64,000 nt of DNA, taken from Streptomyces albiflavescens. GTDB taxonomy: Bacteria > Actinomycetota > Actinomycetes > Streptomycetales > Streptomycetaceae. A model generated the notes under the pieces. That model did not search any database, had not been told where the DNA came from, and was given only the letters and a program-made list of their open reading frames with translations. Positions 21,588 to 29,791 of the stretch are shown here, one piece after another. Location: positions 62,001 to 126,000 of the forward strand of contig NZ_BMMM01000020.1 of the NCBI RefSeq assembly GCF_014645835.1. Direction: 5' to 3'. How positions within the stretch are numbered: position 1 is the stretch's first letter; the number at the start of each line of letters is the position of its first letter. Made by a program: the position numbers and the translations under genes.

Positions 21588-24503
21588 TTATTCGAGGAGC
21601 TCCGCGTACGAACCCATGGCGAGGGCTATGTCCGCCTGGGCCCAGAACCGGTGGTACGTGAAGGAGGGCGCGGCCCCGCCCGCCAGATAGCTCTCGATCT
21701 TCGACCAGGCCGGGTCGTTCTTGTAGAAGGACCGGAGCGAGGTGAAGGTCGAGGAGGAGTTGATCGCGTCGCCGTTCGGCATCGTGCCGCTCCAGCCGCT
21801 CGGCACGTACACGCCGTCGTCGAAGCGGTTGTAGTCGGCGCGGGTCTCCGGGACGGCGATGCCCAGACCGTCCTGGTAGTTGTTCCACATGCCGTCGAGC
21901 AGCGCCTTCGCCGTCGCCTTCGCCTGAGCGTCGCCGGACTTGGCGGCGTAGTACGACAGGGTCTTGGCGTACGCGGCCGCCACGCCCACGTCGTTGGTGT
22001 AGTCGGCCACGGTGACGTGAAGTCCGCTGTTGGCGCCGGGGCTCGACGCGTTCCAGGTGTCGGGTGCGCCGGACCACTGGAGGGTGGAGGGGATCTGATA
22101 GGTGCCGTCCGGGTTGATCGTGGTCTTGGACAGCGCCCAGGAGACCCACTTGTCGAGGATCGCCTTCGTGCTCGCGTTCCCCGTCTGCTGGTAGTACTCG
22201 GCGACCCGCTCCATGGACCAGGCCTGGAAGCCGAACCACTGGTTGGACGGCGGGTCGTGGTACACGGGCTGCTGGTCGTAGTACATGCCGTAGAACGTCG
22301 GCGTCCCGGTGGGCGGTGTCGCGTAACGTCCCGCCCAGCTGTTGGTCGCGCCTCCGGCGATGGCGCCCTCGTTCGACTGGAGCCAGCGGTAGAACTCCAG
22401 CTGCCGGTCGAGCGACTTGGCCCAGTCCGCCTGCCCTGTCGCGGACTTGGGCTTCAGATCGGTGTTGTTGCTGAGCGCGTACGCCGCCAGGGGGTTCTGA
22501 TAGCCCCCGTGGGTATGGCTGGAGCCGATGCGCCAGGCCCAGCCCGCGCTGGTGTCGGTGGCGCCGCCCCACGCGTAGTACCAGGACAGAAGGTAGTGCG
22601 AGGCGTCCTTGCCGGTGCCGGCCGCGCAGGTCGAAGGACCGACGCAGTTGCCGATTTTCTTGAAGTACTTGTCGTACATGGCGTAGCGCAGATAGTCGCC
22701 CATCTTGGCGGCCTTGCCGACGGTCGTCGACACATCGCTTCCCTTGCCCTGCGCCTTGGCCCAGGCATCGGCCCAGTACGCGGCCTGCACCGCACGCGCG
22801 TCGGCGTCGGGAGCGTCGGTGTACTTCCACTGCCTGGCGTACGAGGAATCCCCGGTGAACAGGTCCAAGTAACCGTTCGTGCCGCCGTACTTGAAGGCGT
22901 CACAGGTCGGCTGCGGCACCGTCTCCCACACCGACTCCTGCGCGCCGCGCTGGAAGGTGTTGATGTACGAAGGGCCGGTCGCGGTCGGCCCGGCCTCGCA
23001 CTTTCCGGGCTCGTCGCCATAGCCGTAGACGTTGTCGACGTCCTGCAGCCAGTGCATGCCGTAGACGTCGTCCGTGCCGTACGCGCTCTTCAGCTCGGTG
23101 GCGATCGGGTCCGAGCCGACCGAGACCCCGGTGTCCAGCTTGGCCGGGTACTCGCCCGGGGTGTCCAGCTCGGGCGCGTACGTCGCCGGCTTCGAGGCGT
23201 TGTAGAAGGAGTTCGTCGGCTGGTCGGCGTGCGTGGGGATCATGTACGTCTCCATGGTCGTCCACGCGGCGTTGAACTTGGACCAGTCGCCGGTGACCTT
23301 CCCGTACATGGCCTGCAGCCAGATCAGATAGCTGTACGCCTCCGACGTCGTCTCATGACCCTGGTCCGGAGCCTCTACGATCAGCGTCTCCACCGAGTGG
23401 TAGGGGATGCCCTCGGGGGAGAAGTAGCCGTTCGCCGGGTTGGTGATCTTGCCGTACAGGTCCAGGAAACGGGCGTCGTACGCCTTCGAGGCAGCCAGTT
23501 CCGTCACGGTGACCGTGGCCTTGGTGTGGCCGGTCGCGGAGGCCGTGAAGGTCGCGGATCCCGTGCCGGAGGCGTCGGCCGTGATGGTCACGGTCTGAGC
23601 CGTGTTCCAGTTGGACGGGGTGAAGGTGAGCGAGGAGCCGCCGGTGACGGACAGGCCGGTGTTGCCGTCCGTGTGAGCGGTGGACACGGTCACGTTCGCG
23701 CTCGGCTGTGTCGACAGCTTCACGTCGAAGGCGCCCGACTTGCCCTGCTGGACGCCGAGTTGGGTCGGTGAGGCCACCACGGCGGGACCTGAGGCGACCG
23801 TGATGCCGACCGGAGTGGAGTCCGCCGACGCGCCGAGACTGTCGTACGCCTTGGCGACCAGTGAATGACTGCCCACGGTCAACCCGGAGGTCGACAGCGT
23901 GTAGGGAGAGCTGGTGTCCGTGCCCAGCAGCGTCGTGTCGTCGTAGAACTCGACCTTGCTGATGGTGGCGCTGTCGGCGGCCGCGGCGGTGGCGGCCAGC
24001 GGGATCGCGTCGCCCTGGGTGTAGACGGCGCCCGCGGTCGGGCTCGTCAGTACGGTGACCGGCGGCTGGTGCGCGCCCGTGCAGGTCGTGCCGTTGATCG
24101 CGAAGGAGGCGGGTGCGGTGTTGGTGCCGCTGTACGTGAACTGCGCCCCCGTGGCCACAGCGGCCCCGGCGGCGATGGTCCCGTTCCAGGAGGCGTTCTT
24201 GGCGGTGACCGTTTTGCCGGACTGGGACCAGGTGCCGTTCCAGCCGTTGGTGAGGGTCTGGTCGCCCGTGTAGTCGTACGTCAGTGTCCAGCCGTTGATG
24301 GCGTCCGTACCGCGGTTGGTGATCGTCAGATCCGCGGTGAAGCCGGAGCCCCAGTCATTGGTCTTGTAGTCGACGCTGCACTGAACCGTGGCCGCCTGTG
24401 CGGGAGTTGTACCGGTCGCCAGTGTCGCGAGGGGGAGCGCGAGGGCCGCCACGACAGCTGTCCACAACCGCCGCGCGGTGCGGCGTCTCCTTCTGGGGTG
24501 CAT
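21588..24503 (-). CDS. secreted reducing-end cellobiohydrolase, GH48 with CBM2
   Basis: 971 residues. Signal peptide about 1-37 (ends TPAQA), CBM2 about 40-142 with paired cysteines and surface tryptophans (NDWGSGF, NGWNGTWSQSG), an Ig-like Big_9 module about 148-238, a second beta-rich module about 240-335, then the GH48 catalytic domain about 338-971. The general-acid glutamate lies in HETTSEAYSYL. GH48 enzymes release cellobiose processively from chain reducing ends and are the core of bacterial cellulase systems. The ATG has AAGGAGG eight bases upstream. A perfect CebR-type box lies 60 bases upstream. It is divergent from GH5 and GH6, so the three form one cellulase locus. Confidence 0.95.
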   Translation of the reverse strand: MHPRRRRRTARRLWTAVVAALALPLATLATGTTPAQAATVQCSVDYKTNDWGSGFTADLTITNRGTDAINGWTLTYDYTGDQTLTNGWNGTWSQSGKTVTAKNASWNGTIAAGAAVATGAQFTYSGTNTAPASFAINGTTCTGAHQPPVTVLTSPTAGAVYTQGDAIPLAATAAAADSATISKVEFYDDTTLLGTDTSSPYTLSTSGLTVGSHSLVAKAYDSLGASADSTPVGITVASGPAVVASPTQLGVQQGKSGAFDVKLSTQPSANVTVSTAHTDGNTGLSVTGGSSLTFTPSNWNTAQTVTITADASGTGSATFTASATGHTKATVTVTELAASKAYDARFLDLYGKITNPANGYFSPEGIPYHSVETLIVEAPDQGHETTSEAYSYLIWLQAMYGKVTGDWSKFNAAWTTMETYMIPTHADQPTNSFYNASKPATYAPELDTPGEYPAKLDTGVSVGSDPIATELKSAYGTDDVYGMHWLQDVDNVYGYGDEPGKCEAGPTATGPSYINTFQRGAQESVWETVPQPTCDAFKYGGTNGYLDLFTGDSSYARQWKYTDAPDADARAVQAAYWADAWAKAQGKGSDVSTTVGKAAKMGDYLRYAMYDKYFKKIGNCVGPSTCAAGTGKDASHYLLSWYYAWGGATDTSAGWAWRIGSSHTHGGYQNPLAAYALSNNTDLKPKSATGQADWAKSLDRQLEFYRWLQSNEGAIAGGATNSWAGRYATPPTGTPTFYGMYYDQQPVYHDPPSNQWFGFQAWSMERVAEYYQQTGNASTKAILDKWVSWALSKTTINPDGTYQIPSTLQWSGAPDTWNASSPGANSGLHVTVADYTNDVGVAAAYAKTLSYYAAKSGDAQAKATAKALLDGMWNNYQDGLGIAVPETRADYNRFDDGVYVPSGWSGTMPNGDAINSSSTFTSLRSFYKNDPAWSKIESYLAGGAAPSFTYHRFWAQADIALAMGSYAELLE

Positions 24504-24562
24504 GTGCTGGTTCCTCCTTGCGGCTCGGAGAATGGGGGGAGGAGCAACAAGCCTTGAACCAG

Positions 24563-24576
24563 TGGGAGCGCTCCCA
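24563..24576. promoter_or_regulatory. CebR-type operator upstream of the GH48 gene
   Basis: TGGGAGCGCTCCCA, an exact 14-bp palindrome identical to the operator of CebR, the cello-oligosaccharide-responsive LacI-family repressor of Streptomyces. Confidence 0.9.
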
Positions 24577-24694
24577 TAGTGGAGAGGAGGGTGGGAGGGG
24601 TCAAGGTGCTTGAAGAGTCGAAATGATTCGATTGATCAACAGTGCAACACCTCTGTCCTTTACCGTCACTTGGCGCTAGCTTCATCCGCACCAG

Positions 24695-24708
24695 TGGGAG
24701 CGATTCCA
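24695..24708. promoter_or_regulatory. CebR-type operator upstream of the GH5-GH6 genes
   Basis: TGGGAGCGATTCCA differs from the CebR palindrome in two positions of the right half. It lies 48 bases before the GH5 start; TAGCTT at 24677-24682 is a possible -10 just upstream. Confidence 0.8.
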
Positions 24709-24756
24709 TCAGTCGACGCGTCCGTCACGACGCGCCCGAGCTGCAAGGAGTCGCTC

Positions 24757-26232
24757 ATGCGACACCCCCCGCGTTTGAGTCTTTTAGTGGTCGGCGCCGC
24801 GGTCGCCCTTGTGGGCACCGCGATCGCGCCGGTCGTCACGGCTTCAGGAGCCACACCCGCGTGCACGGTGGAGTACTCCGTCACGGGCCAGTGGGACACC
24901 GGCTTCCAGGGCGCTGTGAAAATCACCAACAACATGGCCGCGGTGAGCAGTTGGAGCCTCGCCTTCGACTTCGCGAACGGCCAGAAGATCAACCAGGGCT
25001 GGAACGCCAAGTGGTCCCAGTCCGGGGCGACGGTCACCGCGTCCAACGAGAGCTGGAACGGCTCGTTGGGCGCGGGGGCCAGTGTCAGCGCCGGGTTCCT
25101 CGCCTCGTGGTCGGGGAGCAACGCCGCGCCGACGGCGTTCAAGCTCAACGGGACCACGTGCAACGTGGATTCCGAGCCGACGCCGACGCCGACGCCGACC
25201 GAGCCCCCTTCGGACGGCACGGCACCGGCACTGCGCGTCTCGGGGAACAAGCTCGTGGACGCCGGCGGCAACACCCGCCGACTGCTCGGCGTCAACCGCT
25301 CCGGCGGCGAGTTCATGTGTATCCAGGGCCGAGGAATCTTCGACGGCCCGGTCGACGACGCGGCGGTGAAGGCCATCGCCGACTGGAAGGCCAACACGGT
25401 CCGCATTCCGCTGAACGAGGAGTGCTGGCTGGGCCTGTCGAACATCGACGCCCAGTACGGAGGTGCCCACTACATAGCCGCCGTCAAGGACTTGGTCGCC
25501 AAGGTCGAGGCGCACGGCATGACACCGCTCGTCGAACTGCACTGGTCGTACGGTCAGTACACCGGCAACTCGTCCGGCTGCGCCGACGTGCACGCCAGCT
25601 GCCAGAAACCGATGCCGGACGCCCAGTACACCCCGTCCTTCTGGGCCTCGGTCGCGAGCACCTTCAAGGACGACCCGGCCGTCGCGTTCGACCTGTTCAA
25701 CGAGCCCTACCCGGACCGTGCCACATCCACGACCACCCAGGCGTGGACCTGCTGGCGGGACGGCGGAACCTGTCCCGGCATCTCCTACGAGGTCGCCGGA
25801 ATGCAGGACCTGGTCGACACGGTACGCGGCACCGGCGCCAAGAACCTGATCCTGGCCGGCGGGCTCGCCTACTCCAACGACCTGAGCCAGTGGCTGACGT
25901 ACAAGCCCACTGATCCGACGGGCAATCTCGTCGCCGCGTACCACGTCTACAACTTCAACACCTGCGCCAGTGAGAGCTGCTGGAACTCGACGCTCGCCCC
26001 GGTGGCCGCCCAAGTCCCGCTCGTGGCAGGGGAGATCGGCGAGAACACCTGCTCCCACGCGTTTGTCGACACCGTCATGAAGTGGTTCGACGACCGTGGG
26101 CTCTCCTACCTCGGCTGGACCTGGAACACCTGGGACTGCTCCTCCGGTCCCTCCCTGATCTCCGACTACGACGGAACTCCCACGTCGTACGGCATCGGGC
26201 TGCGCGACCACCTGCGCGCCCTCAACGGCTAA
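24757..26232 (+). CDS. secreted GH5 endoglucanase with N-terminal CBM2
   Basis: 491 residues. Signal peptide about 1-33, CBM2 about 36-132 (VTGQWDTGFQG, NQGWNAKWSQSG), a PTPTPTPTEPP linker, then a GH5 domain about 155-491. The acid/base is the glutamate of FDLFNEPYP (about residue 315) and the nucleophile lies in VAGEIGEN (about residue 427). It cuts internal beta-1,4-glucan bonds and so creates ends for GH48 and GH6. The ATG at 24757 with AAGGAG upstream was chosen because the signal peptide starts there. GH6 follows after 24 bases, probably in one transcript under the CebR-type box. Confidence 0.94.
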   Translation: MRHPPRLSLLVVGAAVALVGTAIAPVVTASGATPACTVEYSVTGQWDTGFQGAVKITNNMAAVSSWSLAFDFANGQKINQGWNAKWSQSGATVTASNESWNGSLGAGASVSAGFLASWSGSNAAPTAFKLNGTTCNVDSEPTPTPTPTEPPSDGTAPALRVSGNKLVDAGGNTRRLLGVNRSGGEFMCIQGRGIFDGPVDDAAVKAIADWKANTVRIPLNEECWLGLSNIDAQYGGAHYIAAVKDLVAKVEAHGMTPLVELHWSYGQYTGNSSGCADVHASCQKPMPDAQYTPSFWASVASTFKDDPAVAFDLFNEPYPDRATSTTTQAWTCWRDGGTCPGISYEVAGMQDLVDTVRGTGAKNLILAGGLAYSNDLSQWLTYKPTDPTGNLVAAYHVYNFNTCASESCWNSTLAPVAAQVPLVAGEIGENTCSHAFVDTVMKWFDDRGLSYLGWTWNTWDCSSGPSLISDYDGTPTSYGIGLRDHLRALNG

Positions 26233-26256
26233 GCCAACGGATTGGAACCCGCACTC

Positions 26257-27966
26257 ATGAGCCGTACCAGAACAGCGTTACTCGCAAGCCTGATCCTCCT
26301 CGGCGGCGCGACCGCGACCGGCACAGCCGCCGCTGCCGCCGCCCCGGACGCCGGAATCGCCGCAGTGCCCTGCACCGTCGACTACAAGGTGCAGAACCAG
26401 TGGGACACCGGCTTCACCGCCGCCGTCACGGTCACCAACAACGGGGCCCCGAAGAGCAGTTGGGCGGTGAAGTGGTCGTACGCCGGAGACCAGAAGGTGA
26501 CCAGCGGCTGGAACGCCAAGATCACCCAGAGCGGGACGGCCGTCACCGCCGCCAACGAGACCTACAACGGTTCGCTGGCGACCGGCGGTTCGGTCAGCTT
26601 CGGCTTCAACGCCTCCTACAGCGGGACCAACGCGCTGCCGACCACGTTCACGCTCGACGGGGTGACCTGCAACGTCGACGACGGCGGAAGCACCGATCCG
26701 GATCCGGACCCGTCGGGGAAGGTCGACAACCCCTACGCCGGCGCCAAGGTGTACGTGAACCCCGAGTGGTCGGCGAAGGCCGCGGCCGAGACCGGGGGCA
26801 GTCGGATCTCCGATCAGCCCACCGGTGTCTGGCTCGACCGGATCGCCGCGATCAACGGCGTGAGCGGCGGCATGGGCCTGCGCGCCCACCTCGACGCGGC
26901 GCTCGCCCAGAAGGGCAGCGGCGAAGAGGTCGTCCAACTCGTCGTCTACGACCTTCCCGGACGGGACTGCGCGGCCCTCGCCTCCAACGGTGAGCTCGGT
27001 GCGACGGAGATCGACAAGTACAAGACACAGTTCATCGACCCGATCGCGGCGATTCTGGCGGACAGCAAGTACGCCTCGCTCCGCATCGTCACGACCATCG
27101 AGATCGACTCGCTGCCGAACCTCGTCACCAACACCGGCAGCCGCGCCACCGCCACGCCCGCGTGCGACACCATGCTCGCCAACGGCAATTACGTGAAGGG
27201 CGTCGGCTACGCCCTGGCCAAGCTCGGCGCGATCCCCAACGTCTACAACTACATCGACGCCGGTCACCACGGCTGGCTCGGCTGGGACGACAACTTCGCT
27301 CCCTCGGCCACCCTGTTCAAGCAGGCCGCGACGAGCGAGGGCGCGACGGTCGACGACGTGCACGGGTTCATCACCAACACGGCGAACTACAGCGCCCTGA
27401 AGGAGAACAACTTCACCATCAACGACACGGTGAACGGCACCTCCGTGCGCCAGTCCAAGTGGGTCGACTGGAACCGCTACGTCGACGAGCTGTCGTACGC
27501 CCAGGCCTTCCGCAACCAGCTCGTCTCGGTCGGCTTCAACTCCGGCATCGGCATGCTGATCGACACCTCCAGGAACGGCTGGGGCGGCACCGCACGGCCC
27601 ACCGGTCCCGGCGCGACGACCAGCGTCGACACGTACGTCGACGGTGGGCGCTACGACCGTCGCATCCACATCGGCAACTGGTGCAACCAGTCCGGCGCCG
27701 GTCTCGGCGAGCGTCCGCAGGCGGCCCCGGCGGCCGGCATCGACGCCTATGTGTGGATGAAGCCGCCGGGTGAGTCCGACGGCTCCAGCTCGGCCATCGC
27801 GAACGACGAGGGCAAGGGCTTCGACCGGATGTGCGACCCGACGTACACGGGCAACGCCCGCAATGGCAACAACCTGTCGGGTGCCCTGCCGAACGCTCCA
27901 CTGTCCGGGCACTGGTTCTCCGCCCAGTTCCAGCAGCTCATGACGAACGCGTACCCGCCGCTGTAG
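26257..27966 (+). CDS. secreted non-reducing-end cellobiohydrolase, GH6 with CBM2
   Basis: 569 residues. Signal about 1-33, CBM2 about 38-142 (NQWDTGFTA, TSGWNAKITQSG), acidic linker DPDPDPSG, GH6 domain about 155-569. Catalytic aspartate context is seen in VVYDLPGRDCAALAS; IDAGHHGWLGW and the long active-site loop GTSVRQSKWVDWNRY resemble exo-acting Cel6B rather than open-cleft endoglucanases. It complements the GH48 enzyme by attacking the opposite chain end. ATG at 26257 chosen over an in-frame TTG at 26242 because the signal starts there; the ribosome-binding site is weak, suggesting coupling to GH5. Confidence 0.94.
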   Translation: MSRTRTALLASLILLGGATATGTAAAAAAPDAGIAAVPCTVDYKVQNQWDTGFTAAVTVTNNGAPKSSWAVKWSYAGDQKVTSGWNAKITQSGTAVTAANETYNGSLATGGSVSFGFNASYSGTNALPTTFTLDGVTCNVDDGGSTDPDPDPSGKVDNPYAGAKVYVNPEWSAKAAAETGGSRISDQPTGVWLDRIAAINGVSGGMGLRAHLDAALAQKGSGEEVVQLVVYDLPGRDCAALASNGELGATEIDKYKTQFIDPIAAILADSKYASLRIVTTIEIDSLPNLVTNTGSRATATPACDTMLANGNYVKGVGYALAKLGAIPNVYNYIDAGHHGWLGWDDNFAPSATLFKQAATSEGATVDDVHGFITNTANYSALKENNFTINDTVNGTSVRQSKWVDWNRYVDELSYAQAFRNQLVSVGFNSGIGMLIDTSRNGWGGTARPTGPGATTSVDTYVDGGRYDRRIHIGNWCNQSGAGLGERPQAAPAAGIDAYVWMKPPGESDGSSSAIANDEGKGFDRMCDPTYTGNARNGNNLSGALPNAPLSGHWFSAQFQQLMTNAYPPL

Positions 27967-27975
27967 CAGCCTGAG

Positions 27976-28022
27976 GCGATCCGCCGGGGTCAGCCCTCCC
28001 GGGCCAGCCCCCGGCGGATCGC
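27976..28022. terminator. bidirectional terminator between convergent GH6 and dioxygenase genes
   Basis: Perfect 14-bp arms at 27976-27989 and 28009-28022 with a 19-base loop. The right arm is part of the last codons of the dioxygenase gene, so coding sequence and terminator overlap. Confidence 0.75.
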
Positions 28023-28760
28023 GAACTCCACCGCCGAGTAGTCGCCGTCGGGCCGGTCCAGCTCGAACGGCACCGCCGGGTGGAGCGGGGGCTGCGCCAT
28101 GAAACGCGGCCGGGTGCCGTGGTGCGGCTGCGCCGCGTGCACCAGGAAGGGGTGACACAGATATACGTCGCCGGGGCGTCCGGTGGCGTACGCGAGCGGG
28201 CGGTGCGCCGAGGCCTCGACCAGCTTCGGGGCGATGTCGAGGCCCGAGACTCCCTCTTCGCCGTACGGCTCAAGGAGTGGCGGCACGTCCAAGTGCGAGC
28301 CGACGCGGATCCGGGTGGGGGCGTCCTGGGGGCCCACCTCGCTGAAGAGGAAGAGCATCAGCAGGGCACGGTCCTTGGACCTGAGGTTGGTGAAGTACCA
28401 GCTCTCGCCCTCGGGCAGATAGCTGCCCTCGAAGTGCCAGCCGGCGTCGTCCGGTTCCTCCTCGTGCGGGAAGCGAAGCGGGAAGCTGCCCAGCGAGTAG
28501 CGCGGCTCCCAGCGGTCCTCGCCCAACAGCAGGTCGAACGCCTCGTGCAGGGCCGGAGAGTTGGCCGCCGCGGCGAACGGGCCCTGGGCCATGCCGGAGA
28601 CCCAGCGCACCGGTTCGGCCCAGGTCGACGGGTCGTGCTGGTCGTACCCCGTCTCCTTCCACAGCAGCCGTGCGCAGTCCGCGGCGACGCGCGGCGGGAA
28701 GGCGCCCTCGATCTTCACGAAGCCGTCCTCGAGAAAACGCTCCACCATCTCGTCGTCCAT
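27990..28760 (-). CDS. phytanoyl-CoA dioxygenase family protein
   Basis: 256 residues of the Fe(II)/2-oxoglutarate-dependent PhyH fold. FLEDGFVKIEGAFPP opens the protein; the metal site HxD is not canonical but WHFEGSYLPEG and the late CHPFLVHAAQPHHGTRPRFM (distal His and oxoglutarate-binding Arg) fit the family. Likely a small-molecule hydroxylase; substrate unknown. The ATG at 28760 was taken as the first residue of the conserved part. It diverges from a methyltransferase gene across 153 bp. Confidence 0.85.
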   Translation of the reverse strand: MDDEMVERFLEDGFVKIEGAFPPRVAADCARLLWKETGYDQHDPSTWAEPVRWVSGMAQGPFAAAANSPALHEAFDLLLGEDRWEPRYSLGSFPLRFPHEEEPDDAGWHFEGSYLPEGESWYFTNLRSKDRALLMLFLFSEVGPQDAPTRIRVGSHLDVPPLLEPYGEEGVSGLDIAPKLVEASAHRPLAYATGRPGDVYLCHPFLVHAAQPHHGTRPRFMAQPPLHPAVPFELDRPDGDYSAVEFAIRRGLAREG

Positions 28761-28913
28761 GGGGCCATCCTCGGGGGCCCGTCGGCGGGGGCGCATCCGA
28801 TTTTCCGCGCGTTCGCTTTCAGCTCGTCCGTTTTGCTGTTTGAGCAACAAGACTGGCCGTTTCCGGGAGTGGCGGCGCACGCTGTCGGCATCCCGGACGA
28901 GAGGCTCGGATCC

Positions 28914-29780
28914 ATGGCACACCACCACCACGACCACACACAGATCGACTTCGCCGACTGGCTGCCCCTGCTGGAGCAGGAGGCCGAACTGTTCACCCCG
29001 CTGTACGCCGAGGCGGCGGCCTGGCTCCGGGAGCGGCGGCCGGATCCCGAGCTGATCGTGGACGCGGGCAGTGGCCCGGGAGTGATCTCCTGTCTCCTCG
29101 CGGACACCTTCCCGCAGGCGCGGGTCGTCGCCGTGGACGGCGCGGAACCCCTCCTGGAACGGGCCCGCGCCCGTGCGGACCGGCTCGGCGTCGCCGACCG
29201 CTTCAGCACCGTGGAGGCCGAACTCGCCGACGGTCTCGGCTTCTTGGAGTACCCCGCAGACCTGCTGTGGGCCAGCAGGTCGCTGCACCATGTCGGCGAC
29301 CAGCGCGCCGCGCTCTCCGGTTTCGCGCGCGGTCTCGCGCCCGGCGGCACCCTCGCCCTCCTGGAGGGCGGCCTGCCCACGCGCTTCCTGCCGCGCGACA
29401 TCGGCATCGGCCGCCCCGGTCTGCAGTCCCGCATCGATGCGGTCCACGACGAGTGGTTCACCCGGATGCGGGCCGAGCTGCCCGGAGCCGTGGCCGAGAC
29501 GGAGGACTGGCCCGCCCTGCTGACCGCCGCGGGCCTGCGCCACACGGCGACCCGCACGTTCCTCCTCGACTTCCCCGCTCCGCTGTCGGACGAGGCCCGC
29601 GCTTTCGTCGTCACCAGCCTCACCCAGCGCCGGGACGGCCTGGCCGAGGGCCTCGACGCGGACGACCTCGCCACCCTCGACCGACTCCTCGACCCGGACG
29701 ACAAGGCGAGCGTGCATCACCGACCGGATGTGTTCCTGCTGACAGCGCAGACCGTGTACCTCGGGGTGAAGCCGGAGTAG
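28914..29780 (+). CDS. class I SAM-dependent methyltransferase
   Basis: 288 residues. It starts with a histidine-rich MAHHHHDHTQ, then has motif I VDAGSGPGVISCLLAD (about residue 48), motif II VAVDGAEPLL and motif III region ADLLWASRSLHHV, with LAPGGTLALLEG as post-motif. The substrate cannot be deduced. The ATG at 28914 is preceded by GAGAGG. Its stop is 11 bases from the stop of the convergent glycosyltransferase-like gene. Confidence 0.85.
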   Translation: MAHHHHDHTQIDFADWLPLLEQEAELFTPLYAEAAAWLRERRPDPELIVDAGSGPGVISCLLADTFPQARVVAVDGAEPLLERARARADRLGVADRFSTVEAELADGLGFLEYPADLLWASRSLHHVGDQRAALSGFARGLAPGGTLALLEGGLPTRFLPRDIGIGRPGLQSRIDAVHDEWFTRMRAELPGAVAETEDWPALLTAAGLRHTATRTFLLDFPAPLSDEARAFVVTSLTQRRDGLAEGLDADDLATLDRLLDPDDKASVHHRPDVFLLTAQTVYLGVKPE

Positions 29781-29791
29781 CCCCCTGCCGC

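Noticed and set aside
22454..23771. Antisense and alternate frames over the GH48 gene
   Set aside because: The GH48 frame is complete with signal, CBM2 and catalytic motifs; the other frames have no motif.
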